From: Microtetraspora sp. NBRC 16547
Lineage (GTDB): Bacteria; Actinomycetota; Actinomycetes; Streptosporangiales; Streptosporangiaceae
Length of the DNA: 64,000 bases
Direction of reading: 5' to 3'
NCBI RefSeq assembly: GCF_030268965.1
Contig: NZ_BSSE01000020.1
Location: 81,361-145,360 of the forward strand
The position numbers and the translations under genes were made by a program. The notes beneath the pieces are model-generated. The model saw only the letters and a list, made by a program, of their open reading frames with translations, was not told the origin of the DNA and did no database searches. This document shows, piece by piece, positions 1-7,815 of this stretch. How positions within the stretch are numbered: the first letter of the stretch is position 1; each line of letters opens with the position of its first letter.

Positions 1-1
1 A

Positions 2-1486
2 GTGTCCGCACGCAACGTCCTGTTCCTGATGACCGACCAGCACCGGGTCGACACGCTGGGCTGCTACGGCAACCCTGTGGCGCGCACCCCCGCCCTGGAC
101 GGTCTGGCCGCCGAGGGCACCAGGTTCGATCGCTTCTACACGCCGACCGCTATCTGCACCCCGGCGCGTGCCTCGCTGTTCACCGGCCTGCACCCGTTCC
201 GGCACGGCCTGCTGGTCAACCCCGAGCGCAACGGCGGCGCCCGTGACGAGGTCGCCGACGAGCACCCCGTCCTGGCCGCTCCGCTGCTGGAGGCGGGCTA
301 CAACATGGGCCACGTCGGCAAGTGGCACATCGGGCGCGAGCGCGGCCCCGAGTTCTACCGGATGGACGGCGAGCACCTGCCCGGCGCGCTCAACCCCTTC
401 CACCACCCCTCGTACGAGCGCTGGCTGAAGGAGAAGGGCCACCCGCCGTTCGCGGTGCGTGACGCGGTCTTCGGCAAGGCGCCCAACGACTCCGGGCGCG
501 GCCACCTGATCGCCGGACGGCTGGAGCAGCCGGTCGAGGCCACGGTCGAGGCGTTCCTGGCCGACCGTACGCTCGAACTCCTGGAGGGCTACGCCCGGGA
601 CTTCCATGACAGCGGCCGCCGATTCGTGCTGTCCTGCCACTGGTACGGCCCGCATCTGCCGTACCTCATCCCGGATGAGTACTACGACATGTACGACCCG
701 GAGCGGGTGCCGCTGCCGGCCTCGATGGCCGAGACGTTCGCCGGCAAGCCGGACGTCCAGCGGCGCTACGCGGAGTATTGGTCGGCCGACCACTTCGACG
801 CCGACGCGTGGCGCAAGCTGATCGCGGTCTACTGGGGCTACGTCACGATGATCGACGACCAGATCGGCCGCCTGCTCGCCGCGCTGCGCGAGCTGGGCCT
901 CTGGGACGACACCGCCGTGATGTTCACCGCCGACCACGGGGAGTTCACCGGCGCGCACCGGCTCAACGACAAGGGCCCGGCGATGTATGAGGACATCTAC
1001 CGCATCCCCGGCATCGTGCGTGTCCCGGGCGCACCGGCGCAGGCGGTCGACGAGTTCGTCACGCTGATCGACCTCAATCCCACGATCCTGGAGCTCGCCG
1101 GGCTGCCCGCGCAGGAGCCCTGCGACGGCCGGAGCCTGCTCCCGCTGGTCAACGGCGAGCGGCCGGAGTGGCCGCAGGAGGTGGTCACCGAGTTCCACGG
1201 CCACCACTTCCCCTACTCGCAGCGGATGATCAGGGACCGGCGGCACAAGCTGGTGTTCAACCCGGAGAGCGTGCACGAGCTCTACGACCTGGAGACCGAC
1301 CCGCACGAGCTGCACAACGTCTACACCGCCCCCTCCTACGCGGGCGTACGGCGCGAGATGACCACGCGTCTCTACCGGGAGCTGCTGCGGCGGGGCGATC
1401 CGGCCTACACCTGGATGAGCTACATGGCCGACATCGGGACCGGCCGCGCCGCCGACGTCGACGGCGTGGCCGACGAGGTGTCCTGA
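2..1486 (+). CDS. Sulfatase family hydrolase (type I, formylglycine-dependent)
   Basis: Hydrolyses sulfate esters, or possibly related phosphonate/phosphate esters. The N-terminal metal-binding pair D12-Q13 (FLMTDQ) is present. The C-T-P-A-R motif at residues 52-56 carries the cysteine that maturation enzymes convert to formylglycine. VGKWHIG near residue 104 and TADHGEF near residue 310 are further active-site segments, and the C-terminal domain ends with a typical [10 protein letters not shown] block. The length of 494 aa is normal for the family. The GTG start is at base 2 and the N-terminus looks natural, so the gene is probably complete, although the upstream sequence is outside the window. 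No signal peptide is visible, suggesting a cytoplasmic enzyme. The next gene starts one base after the stop and begins an ABC importer of the sulfonate type. Together they suggest import and desulfation of an organosulfate. The exact substrate cannot be read. Confidence 0.9.
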   Translation: MSARNVLFLMTDQHRVDTLGCYGNPVARTPALDGLAAEGTRFDRFYTPTAICTPARASLFTGLHPFRHGLLVNPERNGGARDEVADEHPVLAAPLLEAGYNMGHVGKWHIGRERGPEFYRMDGEHLPGALNPFHHPSYERWLKEKGHPPFAVRDAVFGKAPNDSGRGHLIAGRLEQPVEATVEAFLADRTLELLEGYARDFHDSGRRFVLSCHWYGPHLPYLIPDEYYDMYDPERVPLPASMAETFAGKPDVQRRYAEYWSADHFDADAWRKLIAVYWGYVTMIDDQIGRLLAALRELGLWDDTAVMFTADHGEFTGAHRLNDKGPAMYEDIYRIPGIVRVPGAPAQAVDEFVTLIDLNPTILELAGLPAQEPCDGRSLLPLVNGERPEWPQEVVTEFHGHHFPYSQRMIRDRRHKLVFNPESVHELYDLETDPHELHNVYTAPSYAGVRREMTTRLYRELLRRGDPAYTWMSYMADIGTGRAADVDGVADEVS

Positions 1487-1487
1487 C

Positions 1488-2291
1488 ATGGTCCGAAAAA
1501 CAGCCAGAAGCTCACCCAGTGCCACAACTGGGGACACGGCGAGGAACCGCCGTTCGACGGTGCCGCTCACCATCGGGTCGGGCCTGCTCGGCCTGGCCGT
1601 CTGGGTGCTGCTCGCGAACAGCGGCATTCAGGGCTTCCCCGGCCCGTTGGAGGTCGCCGAGCGGGCCGTGGCGTCGATCGGAGACGGCACGCTGTTCGGC
1701 GACCTGTTCGCCAGTCTCCGCCGGGTGCTCACCGGGTTCGTGCTCGGCATCGCGCTGGCGGTGCCGGTCGGGTTCCTGATGGGCTGGTACGCGCCGGTCC
1801 GCGGCCTGATCGAGCCCTGGCTCCAGTTCTTCCGCATGGTGCCGCCGCTGGCGATCATCCCGCTGGCCATCGTGCTCATGGGCATCGGCGAGACGCCGAA
1901 GATCTTCGTGATCTTCCTGGCCTCTTTCCTGTCGTCGGTTGTCTCGACGTTCCAGGGCGTGGTCTCGGTGGACTCCACGCTGATCAACGCGGCCCGGGTG
2001 CTCGGCGCGAAGGACCGCAGAGTCTTCACCGGGGTCGTCGTCCCCGCGTCCACGCCGTTCATCTTGGTCGGCATGCGCATCGGCCTCGGCGCCTCCTGGG
2101 CCACGGTCGTCGCCGCCGAGCTGCTCGCCGCCCAGGAGGGGCTGGGCTACCGGATGCAGCAGGCCCAGCTCTACTACGACCTGCCGACGATCTTCGTGCA
2201 GCTGATCGTCATCGGCCTCGTCGGGCTCCTGATGGACCGCCTGCTGCTGCTCGCCGAACGCCGCCTGACGAGCTGGCAGGAACGGAGATGA
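1488..2291 (+). CDS. ABC transporter permease, SsuC/TauC type
   Basis: Membrane subunit of a nitrate/sulfonate/taurine-type importer. The protein has 267 aa with about six hydrophobic segments. A short basic cytoplasmic N-terminus precedes the first segment at about residues 27-45. The permease loop near residues 165-185 ([15 protein letters not shown]) matches the EAA-type contact site for the ATPase. It starts with ATG one base after the sulfatase stop, and its stop overlaps the ATPase start by 4 bases (ATGA), so the genes form one operon. By family it is SsuC/TauC-like. The sulfatase neighbour favours sulfonates or sulfate esters over nitrate or pyrimidine precursors. Confidence 0.88.
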   Translation: MVRKTARSSPSATTGDTARNRRSTVPLTIGSGLLGLAVWVLLANSGIQGFPGPLEVAERAVASIGDGTLFGDLFASLRRVLTGFVLGIALAVPVGFLMGWYAPVRGLIEPWLQFFRMVPPLAIIPLAIVLMGIGETPKIFVIFLASFLSSVVSTFQGVVSVDSTLINAARVLGAKDRRVFTGVVVPASTPFILVGMRIGLGASWATVVAAELLAAQEGLGYRMQQAQLYYDLPTIFVQLIVIGLVGLLMDRLLLLAERRLTSWQERR

Positions 2292-3112
2292 GCCCAGTGA
2301 TCCCCAACGCAGTGACCCCTGAGCCGGCGACCCCCAAGATCGAGTTCCGCGACGTCTCGCATAGTTTCGACCTCGGCGGAGAGACGTTCGCCGCCCTGGA
2401 CCACGTCAGCCTGGACATCGCCGAAGGGGAGTTCGTCACCGTCGTCGGGCCGTCCGGCTGCGGCAAGAGCACCCTCATGAACATCACGGCCGGGCTGCTC
2501 GATCCGCAGAGCGGCGAGGTCCTGGTGGACGGGCAGCCGGTACGCGGCCCGAGCCCGCAGCGCGGCGTCATCTTCCAGCAGTACGCGCTCTTCCCATGGA
2601 TGACCGTGCGCAAGAACGTCGAGTTCGGGCTGAAGATCGCCGGAGTGAACGCCGAGGAGCGCCGCCGCACGGCGGAGCGGTTCATCGACATGGTCGGCCT
2701 GTCCGACTTCGCGGACGCGTTGCCCAAGACCCTGTCCGGCGGGATGAAGCAGCGCTGCGCCATCGCCCGCGCGTACGCGGTCGATCCCACGATCCTGCTG
2801 ATGGACGAGCCGTTCGGGGCCCTCGACGCGCTCACCAGGGTGCAGCTCCAGGACCGGCTCCTGGACACCTGGAGCCGGGAGCGGCGCACGGTGCTGTTCA
2901 TCACCCACGACGTCGACGAGGCGGTCTACCTCGCCAACCGGGTGATCGTCATGGCCGCGCGGCCGGGCCGCGTGCACCGCGTGATCGACGTCGACCTGCC
3001 CTATCCGCGTACGGAGGACATGCGCCTGTCGCCGGAGTTCGCCGAGCTCAGGCGGGAAGTCTGGCACTCCGTCTACCACCAGCCCTCCCCCATCGAAAGG
3101 ACCTCCCCGTGA
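2288..3112 (+). CDS. ABC transporter ATP-binding protein, SsuB/TauB type
   Basis: Energises the importer. Walker A is GPSGCGKST at about residues 55-63, the Q-loop is [10 protein letters not shown], the signature is LSGGMKQR, and Walker B is [12 protein letters not shown] with an H-loop histidine in FITHDVDEA. The length of 274 aa is that of single-domain SsuB/TauB/NrtD ATPases. Its ATG overlaps the permease stop. Its own TGA overlaps the GTG start of the substrate-binding lipoprotein (GTGA), so translation is probably coupled across all three genes. Confidence 0.93.
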   Translation: MSPVIPNAVTPEPATPKIEFRDVSHSFDLGGETFAALDHVSLDIAEGEFVTVVGPSGCGKSTLMNITAGLLDPQSGEVLVDGQPVRGPSPQRGVIFQQYALFPWMTVRKNVEFGLKIAGVNAEERRRTAERFIDMVGLSDFADALPKTLSGGMKQRCAIARAYAVDPTILLMDEPFGALDALTRVQLQDRLLDTWSRERRTVLFITHDVDEAVYLANRVIVMAARPGRVHRVIDVDLPYPRTEDMRLSPEFAELRREVWHSVYHQPSPIERTSP

Positions 3113-4122
3113 GGCAACCCCGCCGGCTGATCGCGGCCTTCGGCGCCGCCCTGGCCCTCCTCCTCCCCGTCGCGGCCTGCGGCGACTCGTCCTCGGACTC
3201 CGCCGACGGGGCGACCGAGATCACCTTCGGCTACATCGCCGACTTCTCCGGCGTGGCGTCCCTCGCCGCCGCCGACAAGCTGGGCCTGTGGAAGAAGCAG
3301 GGTCTCACGCCCAGCCTGAAGGCGTTCACGAACGGGCCGCTGCAGATCCAGGCGCTCGGCGCGGGCGACCTCGACGTCGGCTACATCGGCTCCGGCGCGA
3401 CCTGGCTGCCCGCCTCCGGCAAGGCGAAGATCATCTCGGTCAACATGCTGGGCCAGGCCGACCGGGTCATCACCCGGCCCGGCTCCGGCATCACCTCGAT
3501 CGCCGAGCTGAAGGGCAAGAAGGTCGGCGTGCCGGAGGGCACGTCCGGTGACATGATCCTCCAGCTCGCCCTCAAGGAGGCCGGGCTCGCCCCGACGGAC
3601 GTCCAGAAGGTCTCCATGGACGCGAGCACGGTGGTCACCGCGTTCTCCTCCGGCCAGGTCGACGCGGCCGCCATCTGGTACCCGCTGATCGACACCATCA
3701 AGAAGAACGTCCCCGACCTGGTCGAGCTGACCAAGAGCGAGGACTTCTACCCCAAGCTCAGTTTCCCCAGCTCCTTCGTCGCGCGGAACGAGCTGGTCAA
3801 GGACCACCCGGAGACGGTGACCAAGGTGCTCAAGGTCCTCCAGGAGGCCAACGACTGGGTGGCGGCGAACACGGCCGAGGCGGAGGGACTGTCCGCGTCC
3901 TTCCTGAAGGCGCCGGCCGAGCAGTTCAAGGGCGCCTCCTCCGTCACCAAGATCCTGACGACGGCGGAGCTCGCCGAGTTCAGCGCCGACGGCACCGTCG
4001 CCGGTTGGTACAAGGGGCTGGCGGACATCTTCGTCACCATGGGCAAGATCACCGAGTCTCCCGACCCCGCCACCTACTACACCGCCGACCTCTACCGGGC
4101 CGCGGCGGGCGACGGTAAGTAA
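3109..4122 (+). CDS. ABC transporter substrate-binding lipoprotein, SsuA/TauA type
   Basis: Periplasmic-type binding protein of the NMT1/SsuA fold, 337 aa. The GTG start overlaps the ATPase stop. The N-terminus [12 protein letters not shown] is followed by a hydrophobic stretch and the lipobox PVAAC with Cys at about residue 21, then a Ser/Asp-rich linker, so the mature protein is a membrane-anchored lipoprotein. The motifs FGYIADFSGVASLAAADKLG and the block with GVPEGTSGDM are typical of aliphatic sulfonate or taurine binders. It is the last gene of the sulfatase-ABC operon and is followed by a hairpin terminator. The substrate is inferred from context only. Confidence 0.88.
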   Translation: MRQPRRLIAAFGAALALLLPVAACGDSSSDSADGATEITFGYIADFSGVASLAAADKLGLWKKQGLTPSLKAFTNGPLQIQALGAGDLDVGYIGSGATWLPASGKAKIISVNMLGQADRVITRPGSGITSIAELKGKKVGVPEGTSGDMILQLALKEAGLAPTDVQKVSMDASTVVTAFSSGQVDAAAIWYPLIDTIKKNVPDLVELTKSEDFYPKLSFPSSFVARNELVKDHPETVTKVLKVLQEANDWVAANTAEAEGLSASFLKAPAEQFKGASSVTKILTTAELAEFSADGTVAGWYKGLADIFVTMGKITESPDPATYYTADLYRAAAGDGK

Positions 4123-4182
4123 CCCGCCCCCCTGCGCGACCGAGCACCGCACCGGTCGCCACGAGAACCCCACCGGCGTGGA

Positions 4183-4210
4183 GGCCGGGCTCCCCAAGAG
4201 GAGTCCGGCC
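4183..4210 (+). terminator. Rho-independent-like terminator after the sulfatase-ABC operon
   Basis: GGCCGGGCTCC pairs with GGAGTCCGGCC around a CCAAGA loop, with one mismatched position. A short T run (GTTTTCGG) follows about 10 bases downstream. It lies 60 bases after the substrate-binding protein stop and before the MgtC-like gene. Confidence 0.6.
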
Positions 4211-4259
4211 CCCGCCTCGTTTTCGGACTTTTCTGCCGATCCGTGGGTAGGATCCCGGA

Positions 4260-5021
4260 ATGTTCGCCCTTTCTCCTGGTCAAGGCCTCCCCCAGATAGG
4301 CGAACTCGCCCTCGCGATCGTGCTCTCCGCCGCCATCGGCATCGAGCGCGAACTGCGCTTCAAGCAGGCCGGCCTGCGCACGCACGCCCTGGTCGGTCTC
4401 GGCGCCGCCCTGTTCATGCTGATCAGCAAGTACGGCTTCTTCGACGTCCTCAGCGAGCACGTCCGGCTCGACCCCTCGCGCGTCGCCGCCCAGGTCGTCA
4501 CGGGCATCGGCTTCATCGGCGGCGGGCTCATCTTCGTCCGGCGGGACGCCGTACGCGGGCTGACCACCGCCGCGGTGGTCTGGGTGACCGCGGCGATCGG
4601 CATGGCGTGTGGCGCCGGCCTGCCCGTGCTCGCGATCGCGGTCACCGCCGGGCACTTCCTGGTCGTCCTCGGCCTCCACGTCATCACCCGCCGCTTCCTC
4701 CCCGCCCGTACCAGCGCGTCCCATCTGCGCCTGGTGTACGTGGACGGGACCGGCACGCTGCGCGACGCGCTCGTGGCGGCCACGCGGCGCGGATTCGTGG
4801 TGACCGAGGTCGCCGCGGAGAGAGCGGTCCACGGCGAGATCCCGGACCTCGGACGGGCGGACGGGCGGGAGCGCGCCGAGCCCGGCCTGCCGGGAGGGCG
4901 CACGGTCTCCGTCACCCTCGGCCTGCGCGGCCCGGGGTCGGTCACCGACCTGACGGCGGAGCTGAGCGAGCTTCCCGCCGTGCTCGCGGTGAACGCCGGC
5001 GACGGAGTCGACCGCGACTGA
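4260..5021 (+). CDS. MgtC/SapB family membrane protein
   Basis: Inner-membrane protein of 253 aa. The N-terminal half (residues about 12-145) has four or five hydrophobic segments with the family hallmarks IGIERELRFKQAGLRTHALVGLGAALF and VVTGIGFIGGGLIF. A soluble ACT-like C-terminal domain follows from about residue 150. MgtC proteins are linked to magnesium limitation and to control of the F1Fo ATPase in some bacteria; the role here is not shown. ATG 4260 is preceded by a weak AGGAT. No Mg-sensing leader was recognised upstream. A 10-bp tandem repeat overlaps the stop codon. Confidence 0.85.
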   Translation: MFALSPGQGLPQIGELALAIVLSAAIGIERELRFKQAGLRTHALVGLGAALFMLISKYGFFDVLSEHVRLDPSRVAAQVVTGIGFIGGGLIFVRRDAVRGLTTAAVVWVTAAIGMACGAGLPVLAIAVTAGHFLVVLGLHVITRRFLPARTSASHLRLVYVDGTGTLRDALVAATRRGFVVTEVAAERAVHGEIPDLGRADGRERAEPGLPGGRTVSVTLGLRGPGSVTDLTAELSELPAVLAVNAGDGVDRD

Positions 5022-5060
5022 CCGCGACTGACGGCGACTGACAGCGACTGACGGCGGTCG
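5010..5060. repeat. 10-bp tandem repeat at the 3' end of the mgtC-like gene
   Basis: About five copies of ACCGCGACTG, with A/G variants, run from the last codons of the MgtC-like gene into the intergenic region. Each copy contains TGA, so the gene stop falls in the first unit. Probably replication slippage. Confidence 0.75.
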
Positions 5061-5168
5061 ATCGCACGGCTCCCGCGGCTCCCCCGACCGCCCCGCCCGT
5101 GAACCTCATCGCGGCCTCGTGGCGAGACATCGGTGCCTCTGTCCCCCACGAAAGGCCGCCCACGTGTC

Positions 5169-5762
5169 ATGGTGCCCGCGATGACCGCGATCCCCGCGGA
5201 CCGCGTCCGCGACTCCGACGTCATCGGAGAGTCCCGGACCGACCCCGAGGCGTTCGCCGCCCTCTTTGATCGCTATTCCAGCATGCTGTACAGATATGTC
5301 TCTCGACGGCTCGGCCCCGAGGTCGCCGAAGACCTGGTCGGGGAGACGTTCCTGATCGCCTTCGCCCGGCGTGACCGCTATGACGGGGCCTATCCCGACG
5401 CGCGTCCGTGGCTGTTCGGCATCGTCACCAAGCTCGTCTCGCGGCACCGCCGCGCCGAGTCCGCCCGGTACCGGGCGCTGCTGCGCACTCCGGCCGAGGA
5501 CGTCGTCGACTCCCCCGACGACCGGGTGGCGGCGGGGGTCACCGCCCGGTCGGCCCGACCGATGCTGGCCCGCGCGCTGGCCGCGCTGCCCGCACGGGAC
5601 CGCGACGTCCTGCTGCTGATCGCCTGGGGCGACCTGTCGTACGAGGAGGTCGCGCGGGCCCTGGACATCCCGGTCGGCACCGTGCGTTCCCGGCTGAACC
5701 GGGCCAGGAAGAAGGTCCGCGCCGCACTCGGCGACACCAACCCGATGCACGAGGAGGAGTGA
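5169..5762 (+). CDS. ECF-type RNA polymerase sigma factor (sigma-70 family)
   Basis: About 197 aa with the two ECF domains. Region 2 (DPEAFAALFDRYSSMLYRYV, then EDLVGETFLIAF) binds core polymerase and the -10 element. Region 4 (LPARDRDVLLLIAWG, then YEEVARALDIPVGTVRSRLNRARKKV) is the helix-turn-helix for the -35 element. Several starts are possible (GTG 5133, ATG 5169, ATG 5181). I prefer 5169 because an AAAGG lies upstream and conserved sequence begins soon after. The next gene begins 2 bases after the stop and encodes a membrane protein whose cytoplasmic N-terminus resembles those of sigma-associated proteins. No separate anti-sigma gene is present. Confidence 0.88.
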   Translation: MVPAMTAIPADRVRDSDVIGESRTDPEAFAALFDRYSSMLYRYVSRRLGPEVAEDLVGETFLIAFARRDRYDGAYPDARPWLFGIVTKLVSRHRRAESARYRALLRTPAEDVVDSPDDRVAAGVTARSARPMLARALAALPARDRDVLLLIAWGDLSYEEVARALDIPVGTVRSRLNRARKKVRAALGDTNPMHEEE

Positions 5763-5764
5763 CC

Positions 5765-6910
5765 ATGGACGATCTGAAGCTGCTCCGCGACCTCGGGCGC
5801 GAGTTGGAGCACGAGCCCCCGGCCTCGCTCGCACACCAGCGGCGGCGCCTGTTCGACCCCTCGGCGCAGGCTCAGGCACGCGGTCAGGTAGGCGGTCAGG
5901 TAGGCGGCCGGACGCGCGGCCGGATCCTGATGAGCGCGTCCCGCCGGACGCGGAACTGGGCGATGGTCGGCCTGGCCGCCGGTCTCACCGCCGCCGTCGT
6001 CACCGTGCCGATGGTGCTCCGCAGCCAGTACTACTCCGTCGTTGGTGTCGACAGCCTGGACGGGAAACGCGCGAGCGCGCCCACCGGACCGCTCAACGTG
6101 CTGGTGATCGGGTCCGACACCCGGGCCGGGAGCAACCGGAAGTACGGCCCGCACATGGAGGACGATGGCGCGCGAAGCGACACCTTGCTTCTGGTGCACC
6201 TGCCCGCCGACCGAAAGAGTGCCGAGGTCGTCAGCATCCCCCGGGACTCGATGGTGCAGATTCCCGAATGCCGGGCGAGTGACGGCAAGGTGGTCGCCGC
6301 CCACATAGACATGATCAATTCGGCGTACGCCGAGGGCGGCCGCATCTGCGCGCGCAGGACGGTCGAGACGCTGACCCAGATACACGTCGACCACACGATC
6401 GCGATCGACTTCTCCGGGTTCAAGGAGGTGATCGACGCCCTCGGAGGCGTGGAGATCACCCTGCCGAAGGCGGTGGACGACCGCAAGGCGAAACTGCGCC
6501 TGCCCGCGGGTCGGCAGGTCGTCGACGGCGAGCAGGCCCTTGGGTACGCCCGGATCCGCTACTCGCTCGGCGACGGTTCCGATCTGGACCGGATCAAGCG
6601 CCAGCACACGCTCATTCGCGCCATGGTGAAGAAGGCGAAGGACCTGCCGGCCGATCCCGCGCGGCTCATGACCTTCATCCAGGCGGTCGCCACCTCGATC
6701 ACCGTCGATGCCGGACTCGACGCGGAGAGGATTCTTTACCTCGCCCGCAGCCTGGTGGCGGTGAAGCCGAGCGCCACCACGTTCACGACGGTCCCGGTCA
6801 AGCCGTATCCCGCCGACCAGAACAGGCTCGTCTGGAAGCAGCCCGCCGCTGACAAGCTGTTCGAGCGGATCAGGCGGGACAGCGAGCGGACCACGGCCGA
6901 CAGCGAGTAG
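5765..6910 (+). CDS. LytR-CpsA-Psr (LCP) family protein co-transcribed with the sigma factor
   Basis: 381 aa. Residues 1-60 are cytoplasmic (MDDLKLLRDLGRELEHEPPA, then basic), with one membrane span at about residues 64-85. The rest is extracellular. The LCP domain from about residue 105 shows NVLVIGSDTRAG, the arginine-bearing SDTLLLVHL and VSIPRDSMV, and the segment IDFSGFKEVIDALGGVEITLP. LCP enzymes attach teichoic acids, arabinogalactan or capsule to peptidoglycan. The gene starts two bases after the sigma-factor stop. The N-terminus resembles the start of ECF-adjacent membrane proteins in Streptosporangiaceae (from memory), so the protein may also hold or sense the sigma factor. A short GQVGGQVGG repeat lies at residues 40-48. 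Confidence 0.88.
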   Translation: MDDLKLLRDLGRELEHEPPASLAHQRRRLFDPSAQAQARGQVGGQVGGRTRGRILMSASRRTRNWAMVGLAAGLTAAVVTVPMVLRSQYYSVVGVDSLDGKRASAPTGPLNVLVIGSDTRAGSNRKYGPHMEDDGARSDTLLLVHLPADRKSAEVVSIPRDSMVQIPECRASDGKVVAAHIDMINSAYAEGGRICARRTVETLTQIHVDHTIAIDFSGFKEVIDALGGVEITLPKAVDDRKAKLRLPAGRQVVDGEQALGYARIRYSLGDGSDLDRIKRQHTLIRAMVKKAKDLPADPARLMTFIQAVATSITVDAGLDAERILYLARSLVAVKPSATTFTTVPVKPYPADQNRLVWKQPAADKLFERIRRDSERTTADSE

Positions 6911-6925
6911 CCGGGGAAAGAGCGA

Positions 6926-7004
6926 TGCCCCGCTGGCCGGATCGGAAGCGCTGAAGAGCATTGGACAGTGCTGAACAGCAAGGAAGGATCCGGACCGCGG
7001 GGCA
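6926..7004. terminator. Long inverted repeat between convergent LCP and sod genes
   Basis: TGCCCCGC-N3-CCGGATC at 6926-6943 faces GATCCGG-N3-GCGGGGCA at 6987-7004. The loop is about 43 bases. It sits between two converging genes and probably ends transcription from both sides. Confidence 0.5.
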
Positions 7005-7023
7005 CCGCCGTCTGCGGGCGCGG

Positions 7024-7626
7024 TTACTTCGCGCGGGCGGCGTCGAACCTGGCGGTCACGTCGGTCCAGTTGACCAGCGACCACAGCTTCTGGACGTAGT
7101 CGGGCCGGACGTTGCGGTACTGCAGGTAGTACGCGTGCTCCCAGGCGTCGAAGACCAGCAGCGGCGTCGTGTTCATGCCGATGTTGCCGTGGTGGTCGTA
7201 GACCTGCTCCACGATCAGGCGGCGCCCGAGCGGCTCCCAGGCGAGCACGCCCCAGCCGGAGCCCTGCACGGTCGAGGTGGCGGTGGAGAGCTGCTTGGCG
7301 AGCGCCTCGAACGAGCCGAAGTGCTCGTCGATGGCGGCGGCCAGCTCGCCCTCCGGGCGGTCGCCGCCGTCCGGAGAGAGGTTCTGCCAGAAGATCGAGT
7401 GCAGGACGTGGCCGGAGAGGTTGAACGCGTACGTCTTCTCCAGGCCCACCAGGGAGCCGAACTCGTCCTTGTCCCGCGCCTCGGCCAGGCGGTCCAGCGT
7501 GTCGTTGGCGCCCTTGACGTATGCCGCGTGGTGCTTGGAGTGGTGCAGTTCGAGGATCTCGCCGGTGATCGCCGGCTCCAGCGCCGCGTAGTCGTACGGC
7601 AGGTCCGGCAGGGTGTACTGGCCCAT
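7024..7626 (-). CDS. Superoxide dismutase, Fe/Mn family
   Basis: Converts superoxide to hydrogen peroxide and oxygen in the cytoplasm. At 200 aa it is a normal length. The first ligand histidine is in [11 protein letters not shown] (about residue 27) and the second in [13 protein letters not shown]. The C-terminal ligands are D and H in [13 protein letters not shown]. It starts at ATG 7626 with a GGAGG ribosome binding site 8 bases upstream. It is transcribed away from the nikABCDE-like operon across a 190-bp intergenic region holding a Nur-type operator. In Streptomyces, Fe-SOD (sodF) and the nickel uptake operon are both repressed by nickel-bound Nur. The arrangement therefore suggests this is the iron enzyme used when nickel is scarce. 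The metal cannot be proved from sequence alone. Confidence 0.93.
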   Translation of the reverse strand: MGQYTLPDLPYDYAALEPAITGEILELHHSKHHAAYVKGANDTLDRLAEARDKDEFGSLVGLEKTYAFNLSGHVLHSIFWQNLSPDGGDRPEGELAAAIDEHFGSFEALAKQLSTATSTVQGSGWGVLAWEPLGRRLIVEQVYDHHGNIGMNTTPLLVFDAWEHAYYLQYRNVRPDYVQKLWSLVNWTDVTARFDAARAK

Positions 7627-7750
7627 GAATATGCCTCCACTGATCGATGCCAGCTTATCGCGAACTACTCGCAATAGCCTCTATCTTGCATCAAGGTCCG
7701 GGCGACCGCTCATCGGGTCCGCGGCGCCACAGAACCCGGCGTTCAACCTG

Positions 7751-7785
7751 TTGACAGCAACATGTAATTGCAAAATATTTGCAAT
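7751..7785 (+). promoter_or_regulatory. Nur-type nickel operator overlapping the nikA promoter
   Basis: TTGCAA (7768-7773), five bases, TTGCAA (7779-7784) matches the published Nur-box consensus TTGCAA-N5-TTGCAA. The flanking A/T make an 8-3-8 perfect dyad (ATTGCAAA-ATA-TTTGCAAT). A TTGACA -35 lies at 7751-7756, so the box covers the expected -10 and bound repressor would block the nik promoter. The AT-rich run stands out sharply. The sod side of the intergenic region has only degenerate half-sites (TCGCAA near 7669, TTGCAT near 7686). Confidence 0.85.
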
Positions 7786-7815
7786 AGTCGCAGGTCGCGT
7801 TCTACCTTCGCTCCC

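Noticed and set aside
2..10. Sulfatase truncated by the window start
   Set aside because: The GTG at base 2 gives the usual short N-terminus right before the metal-binding segment, so the gene looks complete. An earlier start cannot be excluded.
4123..4259. Magnesium-sensing leader before the mgtC-like gene
   Set aside because: The region holds a terminator hairpin for the previous operon, and no M-box or proline-rich leader peptide was recognised.
7660..7692. Second Nur box on the sod side
   Set aside because: The TCGCAA and TTGCAT half-sites are 11 bases apart instead of 5 and are not perfect. Only the nik-side box is convincing.
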